Origin: Byssothecium circinans
Lineage: Eukaryota > Ascomycota > Dothideomycetes > Pleosporales > Massarinaceae
Length of the DNA stretch: 64,000 nt
Assembly: GCA_010015675.1 (NCBI GenBank)
Contig: ML976977.1
Span: 497,846-561,845 of the forward strand
Reading direction: 5' to 3'
The position numbers and the translations under genes are program-made. The notes beneath the pieces are model-generated. The model saw only the letters and a program-made list of their open reading frames with translations, was not told the origin of the DNA and did no database searches. How positions within the stretch are numbered: the first letter of the stretch is position 1; every line of letters begins with the position of its first letter. Shown here piece by piece: positions 11,801-22,812 of this stretch.

Positions 11801-14077
11801 CCATCATTTACTTCACAGCGAAGATCAGTCTCTGCAGGTCGGGAATACATGCATTCGTTTCGCCGACGGGGTTCTACAAAGACGGCAATGGCGCGTCCGG
11901 CATCCTTGCGAAGACATTCGTCTTTTCATAGCGGGCTCGGGAGATCGCATGATGTTCCCAGTATGGCGACGTTCCAGACAATGTCATCGAATAACGATCC
12001 ATTTTTCTTAGACCGGCAACCACCTGACGCTGCTCCTGGACCTGCCCGCCAGCTTCGTCGCCGACCAGGTGGCGATCTTCGCGCAGTGGACAATGTACAT
12101 GACCTGGAGCAACCTCAACGCCCTCACTCAACCGGCACTGTTTCAAACCGGACTCACTCAATTGCCAACTCCGTCATTCTACGCTCAGACCGTTACATTG
12201 GACCAAGCGAAGAAGTCGAGGAGATAAAGGAAGATGCGTCTGAGAGTGAATCACCAAAGACGAAGCCCATCTCTCTTGTGGCGACGCACTCTTCCCAACC
12301 CAATCTGAGGCCTTCATTCGAAGTCGAAGTAGCGAAGCTGGCTGCTTTGCCAGATGACATAGATGACGATGGCGGTATAGAGTCGGCTTTGATGAAGCTA
12401 GAGGGTCGTTATGAAAAGAAATCGCCCGACTTGTCCAAGTCTGCAGAACAATCACCACACGTCAGCACTGGTCCGGAAGTCTATCATCCTGTTAGCGCTC
12501 CAGCAGAATCGACGAATCCATCATGGATTCCCTCGGAGGTTGACTCATCACAACCGCGAAGCTATGCGAAAGGCGACGATGTGTTTCATAGACCTCTCGC
12601 TGCACCTGAAGCTGAAGGCCAGGGCATGTATCGATTATCCGGGGAAGCTTTCAATGGCCGCGTCCCTCCCGTTCACTCAACAGTTGAGTCAGATGATTCA
12701 TATTCATCAATTCCACTCTTAGATCGCGGTTTCAGTGAAATCACTTCACCGGAACGAGCAAGGACATTGGAGACGATGCGCTCCTCTGCTAAACCTGCGC
12801 CGTTGAAGACAGGTCCTGTTCAGCCAACAGATCAAAGGACAAAAGGCGCATCTGCAAGTTCTTCTATCGAGTATGTGATCAAAACCGATAGTATGAAGAG
12901 AATTCCTACAGACGGGACATTGCCAATTCAACATGAGTCTTCCCTGCATGGCGACGACGAAGACCTCAGTGACATGGGTTCTTCAAGAGGCACAAGATCG
13001 GAGGGCACGAGCCACGGCGTTCGAAGCTTCTATGAGGATGAACCTGCAACCGAGGATAACGAGAAAGAGTTCGTACCCACGCATCCAATGCGTCACCCGC
13101 CCACACCACCTCTCACGGCCAATCGACTGAAGGATTCGCTGCCTCAAGTCGACACGACTGTATTTGATCGAGGACTACCTACGCCCGGTCTTACTCCAAC
13201 ATCTCGCCTTACCAATCAACCGTTTGGCCATGCAAGCCAAGCAGCCGAGCCACCTATTGAGCTACAAGAGTTGAGGAAAGAGAGTGCGCCATCAACGACT
13301 GCCCATCTCCCCTTCATCCTTGCCTATGATTCCGAACTACTTGCGCAGCAATTTACGATCGTAGAAAAGGACGCTCTCGACGAGATCGACTGGCGGGAGC
13401 TGATCGAGCTTCGATGGAAACAATCATCCCCGCAAATCCGCGACTGGGTCCAATATCTCCGAACACAAGAAGCCCGCGGTGTCGATGTAGTCATTGCTCG
13501 TTTCAACCTCGTCGTCAAATGGGCAGTTTCGCAATGTATCCTCACCGAAAGCATGGAAGAGCGTGCAAGGTGTATTATTAAGCTCATCCACATCGCAGCC
13601 CACGCCCGTCGACTACGAAACTATGCAACCATGTACCAGTTAACTATTGCTCTTCTGTCAAACGACGTCTCGAGGCTGAGGAAGACGTGGTCGCTAGTAC
13701 CGGCGGTGGAGATGCACACCATGCGCGAGCTCGAAGCACTCGTCCAGCCGCTCCGCAACTTCCATAACTTGCGTGTTGAAATGGAGACCGCCACCGGCGA
13801 GGAAGGATGCATCCCCTTCATCGGCATATACACCCGGGACCTTATCTACAACGCCCAGAAATCGGCTTTCATTGACGCACCGCCTGTCGACGGTGAGCGC
13901 CTCGTAAACTTTGAGCGTCACCATACAGCTGCTACTATTGTCAAATCGCTCCTCCGCCTCCTAGAAGCTTCCTCTAGGTACAACTTCCGTGCCGAACCAA
14001 CTGTTGTCAGCAAGTGTCTCTGGTTAGCTGCGTTGAGCGACGAGGAGATAACTCAACGAAGTCGAAGCTATGAGTAA
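8844..14077 (+). CDS. LTE1-like Ras guanine nucleotide exchange factor
   Basis: Two exons, 8844-9145 and 9220-14077, joined across a 74-nt phase-2 intron (donor GTATGT, acceptor GCAG), giving 1719 residues. Lte1/Cdc25-family proteins load GTP on Ras-like GTPases; Lte1 acts in mitotic exit at the cortex. The N-terminal exon ends SFTVANINNGIIYLR and continues into PVVRPANQ. A RasGEF_N domain spans about residues 349-465 (ATPSRLVAHITSPSF ... FFLTFRAF). A long Ser/Pro-rich disordered region with many potential phosphosites follows. The catalytic RasGEF domain fills the last 260 residues (ILAYDSELLAQQFT ... FIGIYTRDL ... CLWLAAL). The domain order RasGEF_N - long linker - RasGEF favours Lte1 over Cdc25, which carries SH3; I see no SH3. 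The ATG at 9203 would lose the conserved first exon, so 8844 is preferred. Confidence 0.85.
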
Positions 14078-14651
14078 ACATTCACACCATACCACGTCAT
14101 ATACCCACACGGCGTTATTACACCGACGCATTTCTCATTTACTCAATGTCACCATATTCAGTGAGGATTTCCTTGCTATCTTCTTCTTGCTTGTTTACGT
14201 TTCTCAAGCATACTACTGTTAATATCATTTTGCCGTTATCCGGCGTTTGCAGAGGCATCGACTGCGGTTGAACACGACCATAACGACACGTCCGCATCGA
14301 CACATTTTCCTTAATCGTATGCATACTTCTCAATTAACACCGCGATTCCCCGGCCTATTGGCCAATAGTCATAGTACTTGAATGTTTCCATAGACCTAAT
14401 AGCTCACGCTAGATGGAGATAGTCGCTCGTTGTTTTCCATTTCTGTATTTCATAGGCAGCAGTGGAGGGAGAGAGCGATGGAGGGGGGTTGACAGAGAGG
14501 GTAGATGTCTTAGTAATGACATCTGGAGATGTTTTGGAGTGGGAGAGCATGGGCGGTAGTTCACGGCTATCGACGAGGAACGCCGCATGCTGTCAAGAAG
14601 TAGCTGTGTGTTCAATGTATAAACAAGCCTCTCAAGCATAAATCTGCCTCT
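14078..14651. other. convergent 3' intergenic region
   Basis: Lies between the stop codons of the RasGEF (plus) and PPM1 (minus). It should hold both 3' untranslated regions. Nothing else was recognised. Confidence 0.4.
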
Positions 14652-15773
14652 TCACGCTTGCTCTGTGACGTCTGCCCAGGCTTTTGAAAATACATCGTTA
14701 CTTCGCTCGCTGTCGTCTCTCCACCCCCACGATACACAGTAATGTCTCAACAACAGCTCCAGTTCCTCAAGCTCATCCAGCATCTCCAACCCTGCCACCC
14801 TTTCCTTCTCCTCTTCACTAATCCAATTCCGCCATATATGCTCCGTGTCGGCGGCTTTGAATCCATCTACGAGCCCGTATTGCTTTAACCTTGCACGCTG
14901 ATCGCCAAGCTCGGGGTATGCGGTCAGAGTAGGGAGATGTATATTCCGAGTCGATAGGTTGGAGATCATGGTGCGACCAAAAGCATCATTGGGTAGAATG
15001 GGTTCATATAAAATGAGCGAGGCTGGTGTTGTTGGCGAGAGGGAGTGCGTGAGGAAAGTTTTCATGATAGATGCGACGGTTGGGGCTTGGAGGTAGATTA
15101 AGCACATCTCCGAAAGTATCAGGGTTGGAGCTGAAGGGTCAAGATTGGGAAATTTCGAGGGTGATGGTGTCTCTGACGAAGAAACTGCGAGAGATCGTAG
15201 ATCTACTGGATGGATGTTATACGTTTGCGAGTAATATGAATCTGATTGTGGTGATAGCGGGTTCGTGTCGGTGGGAAGCTTTTGGTGTAATTGCGGATGC
15301 CTTTGTATGGAGTGAAGTTTCGCGATTGTGTTTGAGGAAAAGTCGAGCTCGTGGTATATAATGTTGGTCCCTGGGTACTTGTCGCGCAGACGGAAGAAGC
15401 GCGTATCAGTGCCCGCACCGAGAGAGATGATTTGTTTTGGCGAAGAAGGTGAGGTAGTGATGAATCGATCGACGAGGTTATCGATTGCGGAAGTCCGAAC
15501 ATACGTCCCTCTATTCAGAAGAGGAAGCCTTCTCGTCGAGGCTTGCGTGGCAAAAAGTATCGCATACGGGTCGTCCAAATACCCAAGCTCCACGCAGCTC
15601 ACCCTGCTGCCCGCAGCATCTTGATCAGTCCCACGCACCGCAGAGTCCCTGATTGCTTCATTCTCCTCATGTGAAGTTCGGAAGCCTCCTCTACCGCGCC
15701 CTCGCTCTCTCATTCCGCCTCTCCCTCTCGGTGCAAGCAAAGTCTTGAGGTTTGGTATTTCTTTGGCTGCCAT
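14652..15773 (-). CDS. PPM1: leucine carboxyl methyltransferase 1 (PP2A methyltransferase)
   Basis: Single exon, 373 residues. The enzyme methylates the C-terminal leucine of the PP2A catalytic subunit with S-adenosylmethionine and so controls which regulatory subunits bind. The family start block AIRDSAVRGTDQDA is followed by CVELGYLDDPYA. NRGTYVRTSAIDNLVDRF then leads into the SAM-binding motif IISLGAGTDTRFFRL. ILSEMCLIYL is the acidic motif IV region and LILYEPI follows. The N-terminal 35 residues are Arg/Gly-rich and may be leader-like. The length matches the family (330-400). It is convergent with the RasGEF and divergent from RPB5 over about 220 bases. Confidence 0.93.
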   Translation of the reverse strand: MAAKEIPNLKTLLAPRGRGGMRERGRGRGGFRTSHEENEAIRDSAVRGTDQDAAGSRVSCVELGYLDDPYAILFATQASTRRLPLLNRGTYVRTSAIDNLVDRFITTSPSSPKQIISLGAGTDTRFFRLRDKYPGTNIIYHELDFSSNTIAKLHSIQRHPQLHQKLPTDTNPLSPQSDSYYSQTYNIHPVDLRSLAVSSSETPSPSKFPNLDPSAPTLILSEMCLIYLQAPTVASIMKTFLTHSLSPTTPASLILYEPILPNDAFGRTMISNLSTRNIHLPTLTAYPELGDQRARLKQYGLVDGFKAADTEHIWRNWISEEEKERVAGLEMLDELEELELLLRHYCVSWGWRDDSERSNDVFSKAWADVTEQA

Positions 15774-15993
15774 GTCGCGATGATGTCGTTTCTGTGGTTG
15801 AGAGCTTTGGTGGGGCTACTCGACTGCGGGGTTCCTGCCTAAGCTACTTTAGGCGCTAGCGCCATCTACGCGCCAAGAACCCGGCCGGCAGACCGACGTC
15901 TTCGAACATTTTCTTTGAGGCCAACCTCACTCACCTTGTCCTCCCGCCAACCCACAACCTCTTGTCACACATTTTTACGCACGCTCAGTCAAG
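15774..15993. promoter_or_regulatory. divergent promoter PPM1/RPB5
   Basis: A 220-base gap between head-to-head starts. It must serve both genes. No element was identified with confidence. Confidence 0.4.
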
Positions 15994-16819
15994 ATGGCGG
16001 ACGAACGAGAAAACCACAGCCCGAATATGATTCGTCTGTGGCGCGCGTTTCGCACCACGAAGGAAATGTGCAAGGACCGAGTTCGTCGACCCATTGTCAA
16101 AGGTGCGCACATGTGACCGTGAGCTAACGGGTGTGCAAAGGGCTACGAAATCCTGGAAGAAGATTACCAAATCTCACTCTCAAAGTTCGCCAGAGATTGT
16201 GGCCGACAAGATGGAGAGGTGGAGTACGTCGCGCACCATGAAAAGTCTCGATTTCGTGGATAGCTGACCCTCACACAGCCGCACAAAAATGAACTTCACC
16301 TGCGTGCCGTCTCCCGAAATGATGAGCAAATACACGGCCCCGAAAACCGACAAGAACCCCGACCCGCAACCCGAAATCGGCAAGATCTGGGTCGAGTTCA
16401 ACGGCGACGAGAACGTGGGACTGAAGCAGCTGCGCGATTACATGGCACATCTTGTCGAGGGCCAGTACTACAGCGGCATCATGGTCACGGTAAAGCCCAT
16501 GACGGGGATGGCGTTGCGACTCTTGCGCGGCGCGGCGGGGATCGCTGAGGGACCCAAGGGCGGCGTGGAAGTCTTCGTCGAACAGGATCTGCTCGTCAAT
16601 ATCACGAAACACGAACTAGTGCCGACACATGTCCTTCTTAGTAAGGAGGAGAAGGATCAGCTCCTGAAACGGTATCGTCTGAAGGAGACGCAACTCCCTA
16701 GAATTCAGGTCACGGATCCGGTGGCCAAGTATTATGGGCTGAGGAGAGGGCAGGTCGTCAAGATTATTAGGCATTCGGAGACGGCAGGGAGGTATGCAAG
16801 CTACCGCTGGGCTATATGA
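15994..16819 (+). CDS. RPB5: RNA polymerase subunit RPB5 (ABC27)
   Basis: Three exons, 15994-16080, 16141-16223 and 16279-16819, giving 236 residues. RPB5 is shared by RNA polymerases I, II and III and forms part of the lower jaw. The N-terminal jaw domain reads NMIRLWRAFRTTKEMCKDR joined to GYEILEEDYQISLSKF, then GEVDRTKMNFTCVPS. The C-terminal assembly domain contains VFVEQDLLVNITKHELVPTH, then LPRIQVTDPVAKYYGLRRGQ and the terminal ETAGRYASYRWAI, all hallmark blocks. Intron 1 (60 nt, branch GCTAAC) uses a donor GTTCGT with an unusual T at +3. Intron 2 is 55 nt with donor GTACGT and branch GCTGAC. A GTATGC inside the last exon is not a splice site here because the following residues are conserved. 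Confidence 0.95.
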
Positions 16820-17079
16820 GATCGCGTTGGGAGATCGCGTGGGATACGATAGGACGACGATGCATCTTTACGAGGCGTTTGGCGAACGGGCAACTTCAAG
16901 ACTCGAAACTATGGGCTTCCTTTGAAGGGCAAGGAAAAGGCGTGCTTCTCAGACCAGTTTGCGTACATGAAGGCGTTTCACCTCCTGCAATACCACATTA
17001 ATCGTTCGTAACAGAAAACTTTTCCCACTGCCTTCTCGGCCCATCCATTTTCTTCATCATAGTTCAGCTAACAAAGCAC

Positions 17080-17555
17080 TCAAACAGAAGCCTTCTGGGC
17101 CGCAACGCCCTGCAAGACACCAACAATACTTAGAATCAATGCTGTAACCTTGTCACCGGATCGGAAGTACTGTTGACCAGCGCCGAACAAAAGCGTGACA
17201 AGAAGACCAACAATGCTCTTGTCTGCGAGGTCAAGGAGCCCAGTTTGGCTCCACTTGTAGTTCAGTATGCCTTGGGTTCCATAAGCCTTGGAATTCAGTT
17301 CTCACCTTGTTACTTGACTTACCCATGATGGCGAAGAAGACGGAACCTTCGTACCAGCCTATTTTGACTGCGCTTTTCAAGACAGTAGGAAGAGAGTTGA
17401 GAGTGGGATGCTTGAATTGTTCGAGGCCTTTGGTCTATGGGGTTATTAGACTTGGGTGGTTAACTAGGGGGATGTCTACATACTGTATGCGCCAGGCTGA
17501 GCAGACTGTGCGCGACCGCGGTGGCGAAGAGAAGGGGGTGTCTTGCTGTGGCCAT
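17080..17555 (-). CDS. small conserved multi-span membrane protein
   Basis: Three short exons on the minus strand, 17484-17555, 17323-17434 and 17080-17270, give 124 residues. No single open frame covers it. Splicing uses GTATGT and GTAAGT donors with 49- and 52-nt introns in phases 0 and 1. The protein has about four hydrophobic segments: PLLFATAVAHSLLSLAH, GWYEGSVFFAIMGIL, SIVGLLVTLLFGAGQQYF and ALILSIVGVLQGVAAQ. A conserved-looking block, KGLEQFKHPTLNSLPTVL, sits between helices 1 and 2. It resembles small uncharacterised ascomycete membrane proteins, but I cannot name a family or a function. The frame is kept across both introns with consensus donors, which supports a real gene. It is divergent from LCP5 and convergent with RPB5. 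Confidence 0.75.
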
Positions 17556-17822
17556 TGTGACAGAGGTTTTGAATAGGCTTAACTTTATTTCTCGAGTGGA
17601 TAGCGTTCTGAGTAGTCCGGTCGAGGCTGAGATCGCAATTGATGCACTGGTGGCACGTGCGCAGGATACCGAGGCAGCTCAATACGGTATTAGCGTTTTC
17701 GAACTCTTGGCATTGAAAGATTTATCGGCGCGCTAAAATTTCTATAAACCATACGAACACTTTGGCAGCAACGACGGAAATCGACTGGTCCATCACCACG
17801 TTTCTAGGATTATGAAATAACT
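17556..17822. promoter_or_regulatory. divergent promoter, small membrane protein / LCP5
   Basis: A 267-base gap between head-to-head start codons. Open frames crossing it are shadows. No specific element was recognised. Confidence 0.35.
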
Positions 17823-18902
17823 ATGGCTGTCGACAATACCCTCGAGTCGCTTCTCAGCACGCTCACGACATCCATCCAATCCGCGACTGAAACTTTACCA
17901 CAGGACGAAATCCTCCCGCCGAAAGAAGGCATTTCGCTTTTCGACGTCAAAAACGAGCTGCTACTCTCCTATCTTCAAAACCTTGTTTTTCTCATCCTAT
18001 TGAAGCTCCGAGCGCGGTCAGGAAAAGAGGAGGGTGCGGGAGAGGTTTTAAGTCCACAAGATGAGGTCGTCAGAAAACTAGTCGAGCTCCGCGTCTACCT
18101 CGAAAAAGGCGTGCGACCCCTGGAGAACCGACTAAAGTACCAAATCGACAAAATCGTACGAACTGCGGACGACGCAGCAAGAAAGACCACGCAAGCAGCC
18201 AAGACCTCCACTCTTCGCAAGGAGAAGAGGAATGCGGAATCAGACTCAGACGACAGCGACGCGGACTCCGATGATACGGATCAGAGCAAAGAAGACGTAG
18301 ACGAAATGACGCACGGTCCCAGAACCGCAAACTTCCATCGCAGCAAGAATATGTCCAAGGACCAGAAGCCTACCGCTGCTGCTGCTTCGAAAGACGGCAT
18401 CTATCGCCCACCCAAGATCACACCGGTATCTATGCCTACTACCGAAGCGCGCGAGGAGCGCCAAGCTCGCCGTCCGAATAAATCAGCTACCCTGGATGAG
18501 TTCGTCGCGAGTGAAATGTCCACCGCTCCTATTGCGCAACCTAGTATCGGGAGCACCATCGTTGAAGGCGGGCGCCGCATGAAATCTGAAAAGGAAAGGC
18601 TGGAAGAGACGGAGAGGAGAGACTACGAGGAGGCCAACTTTACGCGTTTGCCTGCGTTGACTAAGAAAGAGAAGGCGAAGAGGGGACGCGGACAGCAGCA
18701 GAGTGCTTTTGGGGGAGAGGAATGGAGGGGGATTGGGGCTGGGTTGGATCGGATCGAGAGGTTGACGCAGAAGAAGGGTGGCGGGTTGGGCAGCTTGGGG
18801 AAGAGTCGGAAGAGGCCTGTTGAGGATGGGCCGAGGGGGAGTGGGGTGGAGGCTGGCGAGGCGTTTGAGAAGAGGAGGAAGGCTGTGCAGAGGTATAGAT
18901 AG
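17823..18902 (+). CDS. LCP5: U3 snoRNP protein Lcp5 (Sas10/Utp3/C1D family, neuroguidin)
   Basis: Single exon, 359 residues. Lcp5 is part of the small-subunit processome in the nucleolus and is needed for the early 18S rRNA cleavages. The N-terminal Sas10/Utp3/C1D domain (about residues 1-125) contains ISLFDVKNELLLSYLQNL and LRVYLEKGVRPLENRLKYQ, followed by IDKIVRTADDA, the diagnostic helix. An acidic Asp/Ser patch follows around 140-160, then GIYRPPKITPVSMP, a block typical of Lcp5 and neuroguidin. After this comes a basic, coiled C-terminal tail ending in FEKRRKAVQRYR. The gene is intronless with a clear ATG and its length is usual for fungi. Its partners in the window by pathway are NAF1 and DBP3, which also act in ribosome production. 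Confidence 0.93.
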   Translation: MAVDNTLESLLSTLTTSIQSATETLPQDEILPPKEGISLFDVKNELLLSYLQNLVFLILLKLRARSGKEEGAGEVLSPQDEVVRKLVELRVYLEKGVRPLENRLKYQIDKIVRTADDAARKTTQAAKTSTLRKEKRNAESDSDDSDADSDDTDQSKEDVDEMTHGPRTANFHRSKNMSKDQKPTAAAASKDGIYRPPKITPVSMPTTEAREERQARRPNKSATLDEFVASEMSTAPIAQPSIGSTIVEGGRRMKSEKERLEETERRDYEEANFTRLPALTKKEKAKRGRGQQQSAFGGEEWRGIGAGLDRIERLTQKKGGGLGSLGKSRKRPVEDGPRGSGVEAGEAFEKRRKAVQRYR

Positions 18903-21900
18903 TTGGGGAAGTCTTGATGGAATTATGTCTTCAGTCCTTATGCCCTCAGTATTACCAACTACTCTTGAGGGTGCTCAGGTTGGGTTGTTGTTTTGAAACA
19001 CAGTACCAACGTCTATCGTAAATATCCACTCTTGCTTTCCCAATAAGAACCGGAGCATGTACACACCCAAGCATCCAAGCACAGGAAAAAATTACCCATT
19101 TCGTGCCAAAGTATTCCTTATCTCCGCTCGCCAACGCCACTCCCTCCCTCCCAATTCTTCCCCAGGGCCAACAAGCTCCGCACTCCAAGCGGCCCTAACA
19201 ACCACTATATCATTGCACATCACATTCATGATAAAAACCGTCTATCGGTATGCAAAGCCCGGTGCTTGGAATTCCGTGATGTAATTGGTACCTCGGAAAG
19301 CGATGATATAGTACATGACAACATCATATCGGTCAAGGGACACAAAAGCCAGGTATGTATCTCGGTCCTCGTACCACCGGAGGGACACGCGGTACCTAGC
19401 TAGGTGCATATCCGAAGTGCACGGGTTATGCCTACGGCTCGTACTAGTACAATAAGTGCGGGTATGCGGTGGATCGGTGTGGCACTTGATTAAATTGCAC
19501 GACCTCACTTCTACGTCAGGCACCGGAAGACTTCCAGAAGGAAGAAGCGCGTCTTGCATTATTTACACTCTCGGCGAGCCAAGCCAAGCCATGCTCCAAG
19601 GCCTTGGGGGTAAGATTTTGCCTTGTTCGGAAGTACTTGCATTACATATTGATTCAGTATGATGTATACGTGATCCGGGGCCGTTAGATTTGGGGAATGA
19701 TCGACTAGCTAGCAGGATTGATGAAAGTGTCTTGGCGGTATATAGTGCTTTCGACGCCGAGGGACGTTGGAGTCGGTCATTTCGATCCTGGGTCTGAAGG
19801 CTAGTTGGCTATGTAGTGGAGCGTGGTGTGGTGTATGCACATAGTTGGGAAGTCCCGATCCGAAGACTTACCTAGATATTGACATGTTCGGAGAAGGTCG
19901 AAGTACAAGAGACTACCTATAGGGCCAAGTACACGTGCAGTGCATAGTTTTTTATTCCCTGATGTATCGCCATCCAGTCTCCTTCTCAAACCTCTCTAGC
20001 GCACCGTTACATACATGTACCCACCTACGTAGTTTCCCCTGGCCGATACTCCCCGGCCGTCGAATTTCCCGTGGTACGTATGCAAGAAGGTACACGAAGC
20101 TGACGTGTAAATCTTAATATAAAGCCGCGTGATCGTTACCGATGGGAGACATCGGATATGCGTACCCTATCCAGGTATCAACTCTCCGATCAATCCATGG
20201 ACATGCAAGCCAAACATTTTCCGCCCCAGATTCCGGGTCAGAGTGTGCGTTTTGCGCAACCATTACTTTTGTGGACACGGGATGTGGGGTGTTTGCGTTG
20301 GGCATCAGGGACGAAACCTGGGGATACGCCCGGGTGTTGGGAGATTGAGGTTGTGTGCATATACGTGCATGTGTGTGTGGAGATCATGTATCCGTACTCC
20401 GTACGGTAAAGACGGAATGAGCCAGTGGGTGAGTACCTTGAGGGCGGCATGTGACACGCGCAGTTTACCGTGTAGAAAGGAGCTTGGGAAGGCAGGAATT
20501 GTCGAGACAAGTACGTGTGTGATTAGGTACTTCTTGAAGGCAAAGAAATGTATATTTAAAATGTGCATGCAAGAGTCATAATTAATATAGGTTGATATAG
20601 GCTAAGGTTATATATTAGAACCAACGTCCACTTAAGTGCTGCTAGCGTACAAGAAGAAGGAAGGCGAAGGCCGCGGTAGGTATACGCAATGCGGCATCAT
20701 CTCCCTGCTTCTGGGTACCTACTCCATAGAGAATCGATCACAGAGTCTCCTCTTTCGAAGCTAGGAAACGAGACTTGGAGTCTTGGACATCAGGCCTTGT
20801 GGTGAAGAATGAGGAGATGATGGTTCATTGGTCGTTCGAATGAACAGGGGTGGGATGGAAGCGAGAGTGGGTTGGTGGAAGATTCGAATCATCCTTGGAA
20901 GGCACAAGCCACAGCACAGAATACCTACAGTACAGATGATCAGGTTTCGCGTTCATGCACGGTAAGCAGGGAAAGAAAAAAGGGCACTAGCGAGGGTAGC
21001 GGATGTAGTAGTTGATTATAATCTTGGGGTTTCTACTGGTCAAGTGAAGCAACTTTGTGAACCTTGGTGATGACATGAAGCAGAGGTGTGATTATCAACT
21101 GCATAATGGTTGTACTGCATTGCATTTCGGGTTTGTCAGCATGTGTCGAGGTTTTCCCTTGCACTGTCGGACCTCGGTTTTTCCGCCGTGCTGCTGCAAG
21201 ACTTGTCGAATGTGCCACTGTGGCGGGCGCATACCTACCATAGTAGGTACTGTGGAGACTACACAGATCTGGCGTCTTAACACACCACTCATCGCCCTTT
21301 AGAACATGGAAAGCGGGGTGCATTCTGCAAAAAGAAGATCGCAACAGCGAAGAGATAACTCGCGGCCCTTCAAAATCTCAACCTCGTTGGCGGATCTTCC
21401 CCGCATCATCATCCAAATCTCTCACCGTTCACGTACCTTTTCCATCCACTCCTTTATCCCATCCCATACTCATCTCCACCACCTCATCACCATTATCACG
21501 AAATGCCAAACCCAAACCCAAAGCCACTTTCTCACTTCCGGACCAGCGGGACCCAAACTTCCGGCCAAACTGTCCTCTCCCCTCCCCCCAGAAAAGGAAA
21601 TGAAGAACCGAACACAAAAAAACCTTCTTTTAATTTTCCAGAAGCCGGATCCCGCATCCAGTACGCTGCACCCCGGAAATGGGTAAAGTCTGCAGTACAT
21701 GTAGTACGGGGGGGTTGGCAAAGACAGGGCTATTGGTTCGCTGCGTTGAATTAAGCGTGACGGTTTTAGTGCCTTGATCCTTGTGCGTGGATCCTGGTTT
21801 GTGGACGATACGAGGCTGGGGTAGGATGTGTGGCTTGGTGTATGCAAGAGAAGGTTCTTTAATTTAGGTGGATTGATTGAGGGGTGGGAGATTGCGTTGG

Positions 21901-22181
21901 AGTTTGGATGGGAAGGGGGTATGGGGGAAATGGTGAGTCGGGGGGGAGGAGAGGGGGAGGAGAGGGGCACGGTTGGCTGTGAAGTGGTATTTAGAGGTGG
22001 GAAGCAGAGATGTTTTGTGTTTTTGAATTTTCAAGGCTGGCAAACTTGCTGCTGCGCCTGTGGATTGTATTTGATTGGTCAGCAAGACCTCGTCACTACC
22101 AGTCTCTCTACATGCAACCCAATCACTACCGTTGCCAGGCACATTCAGAGATGCAGTGTACTGTGCACCTGATACAAACTC
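18903..22181. other. gene-poor region of about 3.3 kb
   Basis: No gene can be supported on either strand. Open frames are short and overlap in several frames without family resemblance. The segment 20560-20640 is AT-rich (TATATT runs), and 21480-21960 is strongly strand-asymmetric (C/A-rich then G-rich). No tRNA, TIR or long repeat was seen by eye. It may contain regulatory DNA or a decayed element. Confidence 0.35.
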
Positions 22182-22790
22182 TCAGTCTTTTCCATTGACA
22201 GGCGCCCACTCACGCAGAGCCAATCTATGATCGACAACGGCATACTTCGCTTCTGTCTGCATATGAAACAGTATCCTATCCAAGCCCTGTATTCTGCGAA
22301 ACTCCTCTAATCTCCACGCCTGAGTCACGCACGGCTGCAGTGAAGCATCTGCGGAGAACCCTTCTCGAAGGAGGGATACTACCCCTGCCAATGCATAGCC
22401 GGTGGGTATTAACCGTGCCTTACATCTGCGAACGAGAATGCAGAATGCACCGTGCACCAAATCAGTAAGGCACATGCGCTGTCGGCCGCACAGTGGCATA
22501 CCGTAGACTGGGTCGAGGACAAGATATGGCGTAATTTCCTGGTTGCAAGTTCAAGGCAGGCCGCAGCGATGGTCTTATCGTCATATAATTCGCTGATATA
22601 GACCGGGCGCGTACATGTGATAAGTCGCATACAGATACGCATCGGCGCGTGCCTTCATATCTCCCCGAGCAGAGACCTCCGCGTACGTGAACATGCGGGT
22701 TCGGAGAAAGCGGCATTCGTGGATGATTTCATGTTTTAGCCTGTGGAGGACTCCTTGGAAGCTCAGTGTATCAGTGATTGCGCATTGTTT
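22182..22790 (-). other. coding-like fragments, unassigned
   Basis: Directly downstream of the Zn2Cys6 gene, three overlapping minus-strand frames read like protein: a stretch containing KHEIIHECRFLRTRMF (stop at 22581), one containing DKTIAAACLELATRKL, and one ending in AWRLEEFRRIQGLDRI then EAKYAVVDHRLALREW (stop at 22182). No start plus splice combination joins them convincingly. They could be a spliced gene whose 5' end I missed, an extension of a neighbouring gene, or a decayed copy. No family was recognised. Confidence 0.3.
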
Positions 22791-22812
22791 GATCGTGTGA
22801 TTTCCGGCAGGA

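Noticed and set aside
17307..17576. 89-codon plus-strand frame
   Set aside because: Antisense to the three-exon membrane protein, which has consistent splicing on the minus strand.
20820..20900. GATTCGAATC, resembling a tRNA B box
   Set aside because: No matching A box, anticodon stem or acceptor stem around it.
21470..21970. 166-codon minus-strand frame
   Set aside because: Pro/Ser-rich translation of a C-rich tract; no family resemblance and no splice signals.
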